Source of the DNA: Mycolicibacterium sp. P9-22
Lineage (GTDB): Bacteria > Actinomycetota > Actinomycetes > Mycobacteriales > Mycobacteriaceae
DNA length: 64,000 nt
NCBI RefSeq assembly: GCF_008329585.1
Contig: NZ_NPKP01000016.1
Coordinates: 44,999 to 108,998, forward strand
Direction: 5' to 3'
A model generated the notes under the pieces. That model searched no databases. It was not told where the DNA came from and saw only the letters and a program-made list of their open reading frames with translations. Position numbers and translations under genes: made by a program. This document shows positions 16,925 through 25,596 of the stretch, in pieces (position 1 is the first letter of the stretch; each line of letters opens with the position of its first letter).

Positions 16925-19555
16925 ATGGACTGGCCGTTTGTCGGACGTGACGCCGAGGTGGAACGTGTCTGCACATCGCTGATGGACCCCAAGGCTCGTG
17001 GAGTCGTGGTGGCGGGACCATCCGGTTCGGGCAAAACGCGTCTCGCGCTCGAGTGCATCGCAAGAGCCGAGCAGTCCGGCCTTGCGGTGGCCCGAGCGAT
17101 GGCAACCCGCGCTTCACAGGGGTTGGCCTTCGGCGTTCTTGCGCAGCTGTTGCCGCCGGATCACGGTGGCGGCAGTGAGTACGACAGTCGCCCCGTCGAG
17201 GACTGGGGCGAACGACTGCGCCGGTCGGCAGCCACGCTCGTCTCACGCGGTCGAGGGCGCCGCGCCGTTCTCTTCATCGACGATGCCCACCTTCTGGACA
17301 ATGCATCGGCGGTGCTGATTTCGCAGCTCGTCATCCGCAACGAAGCGGTGGTGCTCGCCACCATACAAGCACGCGAGCCTGCCCCGGAGCCGCTCACCGC
17401 GCTCTGGAAGAACGAGTTAGTGGATCGTGTCGAGTTGCAGAGCCTTGCGAGCGAGGACATCCAGAGCCTCCTCGCCGGCGTCCTCAAAGGTCATCTCGAC
17501 GGGGCTCTCGCCACCGAGTTCTATTCGCGCTGCCAAGGTGACTATCTGTTCCTGCGCGAACTCGTACACGGGGCAATCGATGACGGAACGCTCGCGTTCG
17601 ACGACGGCATGTGGACACTGACGGGTCCACTCTCACCGTCGATCAGACTGGTCGAACTCATCGACAGCAGGCTGAGCAACCTGTCGGCCGACGAACGCTC
17701 CCTGCTCGAACTGGTCGCCGTCGGAGAACCACTGTCATCAGCTGAGCTGGCCTTGTGTCCCGACGCGGCAGCGCTCGAGACCTTGGAAGCCAAGGACATT
17801 CTGACAACCCGACTGGACGGGCGTCGCCTGGAAGTTCGCCCGGCCCATCCGTTATACGGTCAGGTGGTGCGCGGGGAGATTCCCGACGCCCGCAGACGCG
17901 AACTCTCACGGCGTCTCGCGGAAACCGTTGAGGCCACAGGTGCTCGGCGCCGAACCGATGTGTTACGCGTCGCGAAGTGGCGCCTCGAGTCGGGCGGCGG
18001 CAGCCCCGACCTGCTGATGGCGGCTGCGAGGGCCGCGCGGTGGTCATATGACCTTGCGCTGGCCCAGCGACTGGCCAGGGCGGCGGTACAGGTCGGAGCG
18101 GGCTTCGAGGGACGGCTGCTGCTGGGGCAACTCGCCAACCGGCGCGGTCAGTCAGTCGAAGCGGAGTCGATTCTCGCAGAGCTGAGTGTCTCTGCGGTCA
18201 ATGACGACCAGCGCTGCCAGATCGGGTTGACGCGGATGCGCAATGCGACGTGGAGTGTCGGCCCATCGGACGCGTTGCGAATCGCGCAGGAGGTACTTAA
18301 GTCTGTGAATGATCGGCACCTTGCCGATGAGATCTTGGCACTTCGCTGCTGGGCGTTGCTGGCCGGGGAAGGACCGCGAGTATCTGCGGAGGCCGCCCGG
18401 GATCTGATGGCGCACGCCCAGGGCAAGGCTTTCGTGTTGGCCTGTGTAGCAGCGGCTTTCGGCATCGCACGAATGGGTCGGATCGAACACGGGATGGAAC
18501 TCATCGATCGCGCGCAGGCGACGCAGCGCGGCCTCAGCAGCAGATTCGAGTACCCACATCTGTTCGTTCCTGTTCAATGTGAATTCCTCACGTACGCAGG
18601 GAGGCTCAAAGAAGCCGAGAGCCTCGCCAACGCGCAGTATGAGCGTAGTGTGCGCGAACGTTCAGTCGAGGAACGAGCGCATTTCGCCCTGCAGCTGGCG
18701 AGAGTCCTGAGGGTGCGCGGCATGATCGAGCGCGCCGCTCACTACGCAAGGGAGGCCACGACGATCTTTCGGCAACTCGATCTCACGACATTTGTCCGCG
18801 ATGGGCTGCAAGAGCTCGCGATGGCCTGCGCGCTCGGGAAACGTGTCCAAGAGTGCGAAGACGCGTTGGCCGCCATCGATGGCTTCGAGCTCCCGCTCAG
18901 CATGCACAAGGCAGTTGAGATCGTCGAGGCTCGCGCCTGGGCCACCGCGGCAGCCGGCGATCTTGCCGGGGCCCGGCGCATGTTCGAGGATGCCGCAGCG
19001 CTTGGAGAGTCGATCGGAGACACCGTCGGCGCCCTCAACGCCCTGCACGCGCTTGCCCGGATAGGACGAGCGAAGGACGTCGCGCAGCGACTCACCCATG
19101 CAGCCGAACAGGTGGACGGACCACTGGCCAGGTTGCGGGCTTCCCACACCGTCGCGTTGGCCACCAGCGACGCCGCTGGTTTGGAAGCTGCTTCCGGCGC
19201 CTTCGAAGAGCTGGGATCGGAGCTCCTTGCCGCCGAAGCAGCGGCCGACGCATCGACTGCCTGGATCAGGGCAGGACGGGAACGCCGTGCCGCCGCTGCG
19301 CAGAACCGTGCGGCAGTACTTGCAGCACGGTGTGAGGGTGCGGACACTCCTGCCCTCCAGCCCGCCAACCTGCGAGCAACGCTGACAGCAAGCGAGTACG
19401 AAACCGCATTGCTGGCCGCCGCTGATCGCTCGAATCGTGAGATCGCCGACGAATTGGGACTTTCAGTCCGCACAGTGGAAAACAGGTTGCAACACGTCTA
19501 CATGAAACTCGGTCTGTCCAGCCGGCATCAGCTTTCCGATGCATTCAGTGCGTGA
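16925..19555 (+). CDS. Large ATP-binding LuxR-family regulator (LAL/MalT-like)
   Basis: 876 residues. Walker A is GPSGSGKT (31-38) and Walker B RAVLFIDDAH (about 113-122), in an AAA/NACHT-like domain. The middle is long, helical and Ala/Leu-rich, as in tetratricopeptide-like repeats. The C terminus has a LuxR helix-turn-helix (about 815-870: NREIADELGLSVRTVENRL). Such proteins activate nearby catabolic genes when a ligand binds. It follows the GMC-P450-ALDH set by 74 bases and is convergent with the ring-cleavage operon, overlapping its last gene by 28 bases. It is a candidate activator of either cluster. Confidence 0.88.
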   Translation: MDWPFVGRDAEVERVCTSLMDPKARGVVVAGPSGSGKTRLALECIARAEQSGLAVARAMATRASQGLAFGVLAQLLPPDHGGGSEYDSRPVEDWGERLRRSAATLVSRGRGRRAVLFIDDAHLLDNASAVLISQLVIRNEAVVLATIQAREPAPEPLTALWKNELVDRVELQSLASEDIQSLLAGVLKGHLDGALATEFYSRCQGDYLFLRELVHGAIDDGTLAFDDGMWTLTGPLSPSIRLVELIDSRLSNLSADERSLLELVAVGEPLSSAELALCPDAAALETLEAKDILTTRLDGRRLEVRPAHPLYGQVVRGEIPDARRRELSRRLAETVEATGARRRTDVLRVAKWRLESGGGSPDLLMAAARAARWSYDLALAQRLARAAVQVGAGFEGRLLLGQLANRRGQSVEAESILAELSVSAVNDDQRCQIGLTRMRNATWSVGPSDALRIAQEVLKSVNDRHLADEILALRCWALLAGEGPRVSAEAARDLMAHAQGKAFVLACVAAAFGIARMGRIEHGMELIDRAQATQRGLSSRFEYPHLFVPVQCEFLTYAGRLKEAESLANAQYERSVRERSVEERAHFALQLARVLRVRGMIERAAHYAREATTIFRQLDLTTFVRDGLQELAMACALGKRVQECEDALAAIDGFELPLSMHKAVEIVEARAWATAAAGDLAGARRMFEDAAALGESIGDTVGALNALHALARIGRAKDVAQRLTHAAEQVDGPLARLRASHTVALATSDAAGLEAASGAFEELGSELLAAEAAADASTAWIRAGRERRAAAAQNRAAVLAARCEGADTPALQPANLRATLTASEYETALLAAADRSNREIADELGLSVRTVENRLQHVYMKLGLSSRHQLSDAFSA

Positions 19556-20619
19556 GGCAGCTCCACCCCCAGCTTTCGGGCCAATCCCTCCATGGGCGCC
19601 CAGTAGGTGTCCAGCACCGGGATGCCGCTCCGCCGCCGCTCGGCTTCGGTCCTGAAGCCGCGATCACCGGGGATGAGAACCTCGCCATCGGCATTGTTCT
19701 TGCGCGACGATCTGATCGCGCGCAGACGGGAATCGACGCTTTCCAGGAACGCGCCGCGGTCCTGGAAGGCAGGTACGTGCAAGGCGAGCACGAACGAGGA
19801 CACATAGGTCGTCCGCATCGAATCATTTCCGGTGCACAAACCGGCCAGCAGGCCGGCGATCATCTCGACTGCAAGTTGAATGGCGTAGCCCTTATGGTCT
19901 CCGCTCAAGTTGGCCAAGGATCCCTTGGGGTTCGAGCCGCGGCCGAGAGCAAATTCCGCTGTGTCCAAAGTGAAGTCGCCGTTATCGTCGAGTACGGTTC
20001 GAGGCGGGAATGCCTGTCCGGATCCAGCAAGCCCGAGAGCCCCGAAAATGCTGATGGCGGTGGTCGCCATATCGATGACGAGCGGGCCCTCTTTGTCGCC
20101 GGGTACCGCGATCGCGACGGGGTTCGTCCCCAACATGCGGTCGGCCCCGCCGAACGGAGCGCTCATCGCACCCGAATTGGTGAGCACGATTCCTATGCAG
20201 TCGGCCTGCGTCGCCATCTCGGCGTAGTAGCCCAAGCTGCCGTTGTGAGTCATGTTGTTCACGGACACGGCGCCGACACCGGTCGCCTGAGCTCTACGAA
20301 TGGCGAGCTCCGTGGCGCGATAGGTGACCACCTGACCGGGGCAGCCCTTGCCGTCGATGGCTGCCGTGGATGCGGACTCGCGAGTGACCGCCCAGTCTCC
20401 GGTCGTATTGACCGGCGGTAGGCCCACGCCAAATGGATCCTGACCGAGATACATCATGGCGTACAACGGTAGGTGGCCGACTCCATGGGAGTCGTGCCCA
20501 CGCAGGCTAGCCCAAAGGAGTTGACGTGCCTGTATTTTCGCATCTTCCTCGCGAGCACCCGCTTTGATAAGTAGGTCACGAGCGAAAGCTTCAAGGTCTT
20601 CAGGGCGGAGAAGTCTCAT
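19528..20619 (-). CDS. Ldh-family NAD(P)-dependent 2-hydroxyacid dehydrogenase (malate/L-lactate type)
   Basis: 363 residues, typical for the type-2 malate/L-lactate/ureidoglycolate dehydrogenase family. The conserved RGHDSHG (40-46) contains the catalytic histidine; GADRMLGTNPVAIAVPG and the NLSGDHKGYAIQLAVEM lysine region are also family signatures. It interconverts a 2-hydroxyacid and a 2-oxoacid. Last gene of the six-gene operon from 25398, 22 bases after the bicupin gene. Its 3' end overlaps the convergent LuxR-type gene by 28 bases. Confidence 0.88.
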   Translation of the reverse strand: MRLLRPEDLEAFARDLLIKAGAREEDAKIQARQLLWASLRGHDSHGVGHLPLYAMMYLGQDPFGVGLPPVNTTGDWAVTRESASTAAIDGKGCPGQVVTYRATELAIRRAQATGVGAVSVNNMTHNGSLGYYAEMATQADCIGIVLTNSGAMSAPFGGADRMLGTNPVAIAVPGDKEGPLVIDMATTAISIFGALGLAGSGQAFPPRTVLDDNGDFTLDTAEFALGRGSNPKGSLANLSGDHKGYAIQLAVEMIAGLLAGLCTGNDSMRTTYVSSFVLALHVPAFQDRGAFLESVDSRLRAIRSSRKNNADGEVLIPGDRGFRTEAERRRSGIPVLDTYWAPMEGLARKLGVELPHALNASES

Positions 20620-20641
20620 GGATAGTCAACCGTTCTCGTCG

Positions 20642-21694
20642 TCAGGATTCGGTGGTGAAGTCGCCGGGTTGCTCCCCCTTGGGCCAGACGATCGCACTGC
20701 TCTCAGGCGTCACAGGCCCGACCACCGAAAGCAGACGGGCTGGTTTGTCGCCGACATTGCGCACCCCGTACGACTCGCCGTTGACAACGAAACCGACCAT
20801 TCCTGAATGGAATTCGCGCCGCTCGACCGAACCGCTGTCAGAGCCGATCCAGGAGAACTCAGCTTGGCCGTCCAACATCACCACCACCTGATCGGCACCG
20901 CTGTAGCGATGTAACGGCAATTCGCCCGTAACGGTGTGGGTCACGATGGCCAACTGAGCATCCTCGTAGGCCGGGATGTGCACTCGCGAGGAGAATCCTT
21001 CGCCGATCCGTACTTGATCCTTGACGCCGAGGGCCGAGAACGTGCGACCTGGAACGTGATCGAATAGCCGGTCCGTGACCTCGCTGGAAAGTGCCGGGAA
21101 CAATCCCGGCTCAACCAGCCAGCCACCCGGCTCCTTGTCCTGCCACGCCACCTCTGACCGCGTGACCGGCCCGCCGGACGCAAAGATATTGGAGTTTCCG
21201 CTCCGTCCGAAACTACCGACAGCGCCGCCGGTGACCGGGTTCTCGGGATCTGCCAATGGATACAACGTGCACTCGCAGGTCGGAAACTCCGTCGTCAGCG
21301 GCAGTGGGCCCTCCATGTAGATCCACCGGCATACGTTCACTCCGGTGTTCTGTATCCCGTGCGGCCGGCCGCCGGGCGAGAGCAGGACATCGCCAGGCCG
21401 AGCCTTGATCCGCTGCTGTCCGCCGATCAGGAAATCGGCCTCCCCCTCGAGGAATACGATGATGCTGTCCTTGCCGGGGTGGGTGTGCACCAGCTTCTGC
21501 TTGTCTGGGAACGACCCGGCGAAGTTCGAGAGGAACTGCGCATTGTCTGGAGTCAGCCATCGAACGAAGTATCCGACGTAACCAAACAACTCGGCTGCCC
21601 AGAACTCGGAGAACGGAATGCTGAACGGATCGGACAACCGACCCGCCAGCACATCGGGCTCGCTATCAACCGAAACATCCCTGACGACCGACAC
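20642..21694 (-). CDS. Bicupin protein, possible dioxygenase or isomerase
   Basis: 350 residues with two cupin barrels, the arrangement of gentisate dioxygenase-like proteins. The N-terminal barrel keeps metal-ligand candidates: H70 and H72 in HTHPGKD, an acid (D76 or E83), and H112 in GRPHGIQN. In the C-terminal barrel the matching motifs are PLHRYSGADQ and NGESYGVRN, which lack the second and last histidines, so only the first domain seems able to bind metal. Starts with GTG preceded by GGAG. It sits between the SDR and Ldh-type genes. Ring cleavage is possible but not shown. Confidence 0.75.
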   Translation of the reverse strand: MSVVRDVSVDSEPDVLAGRLSDPFSIPFSEFWAAELFGYVGYFVRWLTPDNAQFLSNFAGSFPDKQKLVHTHPGKDSIIVFLEGEADFLIGGQQRIKARPGDVLLSPGGRPHGIQNTGVNVCRWIYMEGPLPLTTEFPTCECTLYPLADPENPVTGGAVGSFGRSGNSNIFASGGPVTRSEVAWQDKEPGGWLVEPGLFPALSSEVTDRLFDHVPGRTFSALGVKDQVRIGEGFSSRVHIPAYEDAQLAIVTHTVTGELPLHRYSGADQVVVMLDGQAEFSWIGSDSGSVERREFHSGMVGFVVNGESYGVRNVGDKPARLLSVVGPVTPESSAIVWPKGEQPGDFTTES

Positions 21695-21769
21695 AACACA
21701 CTCCTAAACTGAAAAGGGGACTTGAGAACTGATGGACAATGTAAATCGAGTTGGCCCTTTGGGACCGGG

Positions 21770-22606
21770 TCAGAGCATCGAACTTCCTCCGTTAACGCTC
21801 AACACCTGACCCGTCACGAAGGCAGATTCGTCGGAAGCGAGATACGTCGCCGCTGAGGCAATTTCCTCAACGGTGCCGTGCCGTCCCACCGGAATGAGAG
21901 CAAGCGTCTGACGCTCGACCTCCAGGATCTCCGCGGCCGGGATCCCCATAATCATTTCCCCCACCGTTCCGGTCGGTTGATCTGCACCGTCCGCACGCGC
22001 GGCCGCGTGTTCGAGGCGGTTCATCAGTGCCTCGACCGCAGCGGTCTTCGTCGACCCCGGAGCTACGGTGTTGACCGTGATGCCGTTGCCGGCGAACTCT
22101 CGTGCCAGCCCGGTGGTCAGCCCGTGAACCCCGCCCTTGGCGGCGTTGTACACAGCGTGCATATACAGCCCATTGCGTACCGATTCAGCGCCGATGTTGA
22201 CGATTCGGCCGTAGCCTCGCTCGATCATGTGTGGAAGAACCGCAAGCGTGCAATTCAGCACTGTCCACAGATTGCGATCGAGGGTCGCCCGAATCGTCTC
22301 CTCGGTGTGCTGCAGAGTGGGTCGAATGACGCCGCCGCCTGCGTTGTTCACCAGGATGTCGACTTTGCCGAATGCGGTGATGGCCTCGCGCACTAATTGG
22401 TCTGCGCCGCCGCTGCTCGACAGATCAGCCGCCACGCCGATCACGTCGCTGCCGCCGCTAAACGTCTCGACCGCACCCTTGAGCTTGTCGCTGTCGATAT
22501 CGCCGAGCACCAGCCGAACTCCCTCGGACTGCAGTCGCTGCGCGATCGCCAAGCCGATACCGTGCGCGGCGCCGGTGACGATGGCGGTTCGATCGCTGAA
22601 TTGCAT
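21770..22606 (-). CDS. Short-chain dehydrogenase/reductase
   Basis: 278 residues from ATG 22606, chosen because AGAGG lies 4 bases upstream and the protein then begins MQFSDRTAIVTG; a GTG at 22642 would add 12 residues. The cofactor motif TGAAHGIG, NNAGGG and the catalytic YNAAK are present. In ring-degradation operons an SDR commonly oxidises the cis-dihydrodiol made by the Rieske oxygenase to a catechol, and that role fits here, upstream of an extradiol dioxygenase step. The substrate is inferred from context only. Confidence 0.88.
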   Translation of the reverse strand: MQFSDRTAIVTGAAHGIGLAIAQRLQSEGVRLVLGDIDSDKLKGAVETFSGGSDVIGVAADLSSSGGADQLVREAITAFGKVDILVNNAGGGVIRPTLQHTEETIRATLDRNLWTVLNCTLAVLPHMIERGYGRIVNIGAESVRNGLYMHAVYNAAKGGVHGLTTGLAREFAGNGITVNTVAPGSTKTAAVEALMNRLEHAAARADGADQPTGTVGEMIMGIPAAEILEVERQTLALIPVGRHGTVEEIASAATYLASDESAFVTGQVLSVNGGSSML

Positions 22607-22648
22607 TGTGCCTCTGGTTCCAGGTGTCGTGGGTTTGTGCACAGGCGT

Positions 22649-23536
22649 CTACAGACTGGGTACTGCTGCGGGAATTGGAATCTCGGGAAGTTCCGTCTGC
22701 CACATATCGAGAAGGTCCAGGCTCGGTTTCAGAGATCGCGGCCGGTAGTCCGGATCTGTGATCTTGCAATGACCATGGCAGAACTCCATCGAATTTCCGT
22801 GCTTGGGATCCGTCACGTAGATCCCCATGGATCCCGACATCGAATGCCGCAAAAGGTCATTCCGCAGCGTCATGCCCGCGCGGACCGCATTGTTGCGGGC
22901 TCGCATCACGTCGTCGATCGATTCGACTTCAACGCAGAAATGGTCGAGCTTGCCGATCGATTCTGAGGATTGCAGCAGGACCAGGGAGTGATGGAACTGA
23001 TTCTCGGCGCGCATCAACGATACGACGCCTTCGACGCGATCGGACGTCTTAAATCCGAGAACCTCGCTATAGAAGCGTTCCGAGGCTGCCGCACTCTCCA
23101 CGTAGAAGCCGACGTGCAGCAACTCCTGCATCGAGACTCCGGTCGACCATCCGTTGAGCGGCAGTTCGACCATGTCGATGTAGACCTCGAACTCCATACC
23201 GTTGGGGTCGTGGAACCGCACCCAACGTGACACCCGGTCTTCTGCCGCACTGCCACCTTCGGCCCAAGCGACCCCCCAATCGTCGAGCCGCTTGGTGAGC
23301 TCGTCGAGTGCCTGTTCGTTCACGGCCCGGTACGCCACGCGTGAGCATGCAGATCTCGCTGCCTGCTCGAGCCGGAGCCAATGGTGGGCAGTGCCGCCAC
23401 CGCGCAGGAACGCAGTCTTCTCGCGGCGCTCGGACACCCGAAATCGTCCTACCTCCGTGTAGAACTGCAACGCCGCGTCCAGATCGTCAGTTGCGAGTAC
23501 CACATAGCCCAGACCCTGAATCAAACCCTTTTCCAT
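22649..23536 (-). CDS. Type I extradiol ring-cleavage dioxygenase (two VOC domains)
   Basis: 295 residues from ATG 23536 (AGGGG upstream; a GTG lies one codon earlier). Two vicinal-oxygen-chelate domains as in BphC/HsaC. The C-terminal domain holds the facial triad: H141 (LLHVGFYV), H199 (LDHFCVEVESIDDV) and E251 (SMEFCHG). H182/H183 (FHHSLVLL) and Y240 (GIYVTDP) match the second-sphere catalytic residues. It should cleave a catechol next to its hydroxyls using Fe(II) and O2. It is next to Rieske oxygenase and SDR genes, completing a hydroxylation, dehydrogenation and cleavage sequence. Confidence 0.82.
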   Translation of the reverse strand: MEKGLIQGLGYVVLATDDLDAALQFYTEVGRFRVSERREKTAFLRGGGTAHHWLRLEQAARSACSRVAYRAVNEQALDELTKRLDDWGVAWAEGGSAAEDRVSRWVRFHDPNGMEFEVYIDMVELPLNGWSTGVSMQELLHVGFYVESAAASERFYSEVLGFKTSDRVEGVVSLMRAENQFHHSLVLLQSSESIGKLDHFCVEVESIDDVMRARNNAVRAGMTLRNDLLRHSMSGSMGIYVTDPKHGNSMEFCHGHCKITDPDYRPRSLKPSLDLLDMWQTELPEIPIPAAVPSL

Positions 23537-23562
23537 CACGTGCCCCTTCTTGCGTTGGCCGG

Positions 23563-24063
23563 CTAGACGATGATGCTGACGGACCGTTGTGGCCTCAGTG
23601 CATCCAGATCGAGAGTCACGCGGCGACGCTCGATTTTCAGTCGACCGTCCTGCACCAGCAGCGAGTGTTGATACAGGCCGACGAAAAGAATCGTCTCGGT
23701 GAAACGCGTGCGATAGACCGCGAAGTTCGATTCGGCCGAGACCCGATCACCCTCGCTCTCCTTGATACGGACGTTGGTGATGAGGCGTCGGGTTCGAGAA
23801 TGCGGAAACTCCGCGTGCCCGTTCGGCTGAAGCAACCGATTCACGCGCTGCTCGATCATGAACCGATTGTCATTGATCAAGAATAGGCTGTCGGCTGCGA
23901 CTGCTTCGGGGTGTGATGGTGACGGAATCTGATAGGCCCCATCGTCGGTGAACAAATCCAGCCACTTCCGCAACTGCCAGGCATCGAGCAGCGCGGCCTC
24001 GTCATACAGGAAGTCCTCGACGTCTGAGCGGGTCAGTTCGGTTGTGACGCTACTGTTTCCCAT
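23563..24063 (-). CDS. Aromatic-ring-hydroxylating dioxygenase, beta subunit
   Basis: 166 residues of the SnoaL/NTF2-like small subunit family. Typical features are the opening VEDFLYDEAALLDAWQLRKW and the final ERRRVTLDLDALR. The beta subunit has no metal; it supports the alpha3-beta3 hexamer and substrate range. It lies 18 bases after the alpha subunit gene on the same strand. Confidence 0.87.
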   Translation of the reverse strand: MGNSSVTTELTRSDVEDFLYDEAALLDAWQLRKWLDLFTDDGAYQIPSPSHPEAVAADSLFLINDNRFMIEQRVNRLLQPNGHAEFPHSRTRRLITNVRIKESEGDRVSAESNFAVYRTRFTETILFVGLYQHSLLVQDGRLKIERRRVTLDLDALRPQRSVSIIV

Positions 24064-24081
24064 GTTTGTCTTTCCGCCGCT

Positions 24082-25398
24082 TCAGCCGACATCGACCGGC
24101 CGTGGCAACGTCAAGCCGCCTGGTTCCGGGAGAGCCGGTTCGCCGGTCATGAGTTCGTTCCATTTCCGCCAGAACAGACGCATCTGCAACTCGTCGTCCA
24201 TGGCCGCCTGATCCCTTGCCATTCCGCGGGAGATGTCCGACCAGATTGATTGACTCCCGGTCTTGAATCCCCGCTGGCAGGACTCCAATGCCTCAACATC
24301 GTCCGGTGTCGCCAGACCACCGGGGCCCCAGAAGGCCAAGTAACTCTGACCTCGCAGTTCGCCGGCCTCCTTGCCCTCCTCCGGAACCCGCAGCTCCCAA
24401 CCGGTCACCTCCAGATACTCGGGGTTGACCGGTTGCAACGTTCTGATGAGAATCCCGAAGTCAGTCCAGATCAACAGAAGCGACGGGAAAATGAACATGT
24501 TGCCGCCCCAGTTGTTCACCTGGTCACCGCGTTCCGCGCCGTGCTCCTGCAAAACTCGGTCTTGATTGGCGGCCACCTGCGCGGCCGCTTCCGGGTTAGG
24601 AAGGTCAATACCCATGCCGAGGTTGGCTCCGCCGACGAGGCTGTGCCCGTTCCCGAGGTCGAAGCATCCACGGTCTCCACCCGAGGTGTTCTTGACTGTC
24701 GCCATCAGCTTCGCCAAGTCCACACCCGACGCGATCAGCATCTCGAAGTATGTCGGGTGCGTGGTCGCGGCGTGATAGCCGTCTATACTGTTCTCGATCA
24801 GGAGCTTCCAGTTGGCACGTATCGAATATTCGTGCGTTCCCTGCGCCACCTGAAGACCGTCGCGCGATTTGTCGCACAACAGATCGATCCAGTGCCTGGC
24901 CTCGGCGAGGTAGGTCGTGAGATCCTCGACCTCTTCACTGAAGCTCGCGAACACGAATCCCCGATACGATTCGACACGGGCCGGGCTGCGTAGCCCCGGA
25001 CGGCCGAAATCTTCTCCGTAAGAATCTTGATCGGGCACCAGAACGCACTGGCCACTCGAATCGAAACTCCACCCGTGATAGAAGCACGTGTGGATCTTCC
25101 TGTTGCCCGCGCCCTCTCGGCAGACTTCGGCGCCGCGATGCGGACACGAGTTATAGAGCACCTGGACGGCACCCTGCTTATCGCGCGTGAAGATCACCGG
25201 TCGACCGGCGACCTTGCGGGTTCTGAAATCGAATGGCGCTGGAATCTCGGATTCATGACCAACGAAAAGCCAGCAGCGTTCGAAGATCTGCGCATGCTCT
25301 TGGGCGAGAATATCGTTCGATACAAACACTTCTCGGTTGACACGGAAGTTCGACGCATCGCGGTCGTCAATGACAAATGGGGCTTGTGGAGTTGACAT
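24082..25398 (-). CDS. Aromatic-ring-hydroxylating dioxygenase, alpha subunit (Rieske)
   Basis: 438 residues from ATG 25398 (AGAGG 4 bases upstream); a longer frame reaches 25428. The Rieske 2Fe-2S motif is C85-P-H87 and C105-x2-H108 (SCPHRG, TCFYHGW). The mononuclear iron site has D206, H209 and H214 in NSIDGYHAATTHPTYF. The enzyme adds O2 to an aromatic ring to give a cis-dihydrodiol. It opens a six-gene operon (beta subunit, extradiol dioxygenase, SDR, bicupin, Ldh-type). No ferredoxin or reductase gene is linked. A 15-bp palindrome at 25470-25484 lies in its promoter region. Confidence 0.93.
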   Translation of the reverse strand: MSTPQAPFVIDDRDASNFRVNREVFVSNDILAQEHAQIFERCWLFVGHESEIPAPFDFRTRKVAGRPVIFTRDKQGAVQVLYNSCPHRGAEVCREGAGNRKIHTCFYHGWSFDSSGQCVLVPDQDSYGEDFGRPGLRSPARVESYRGFVFASFSEEVEDLTTYLAEARHWIDLLCDKSRDGLQVAQGTHEYSIRANWKLLIENSIDGYHAATTHPTYFEMLIASGVDLAKLMATVKNTSGGDRGCFDLGNGHSLVGGANLGMGIDLPNPEAAAQVAANQDRVLQEHGAERGDQVNNWGGNMFIFPSLLLIWTDFGILIRTLQPVNPEYLEVTGWELRVPEEGKEAGELRGQSYLAFWGPGGLATPDDVEALESCQRGFKTGSQSIWSDISRGMARDQAAMDDELQMRLFWRKWNELMTGEPALPEPGGLTLPRPVDVG

Positions 25399-25469
25399 CG
25401 GGCCTCTGTCCTCGTTCGGCGAGAGCATTACTGATTACCGAGTCAAACATCGTCGGCGCCCGCTGTCAG

Positions 25470-25484
25470 GAGTAGAGACTACTC
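25470..25484. promoter_or_regulatory. Candidate operator of the Rieske/extradiol operon
   Basis: GAGTAGAGACTACTC: perfect 6-bp arms around AGA, 72 bases upstream of the alpha subunit start. The regulator is unknown; the LuxR-type protein at 16925 is the nearest plausible one. Confidence 0.5.
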
Positions 25485-25596
25485 TTCGTATGCCCGGCGA
25501 CTGCTGTCCACAACTCGTGCGTTGGACGGCGCTGGCAGTCGCGTAGGTCGCGAATAGTGTTATATGGCAACAGTATTCATAGCCAAGAAACGGCTC

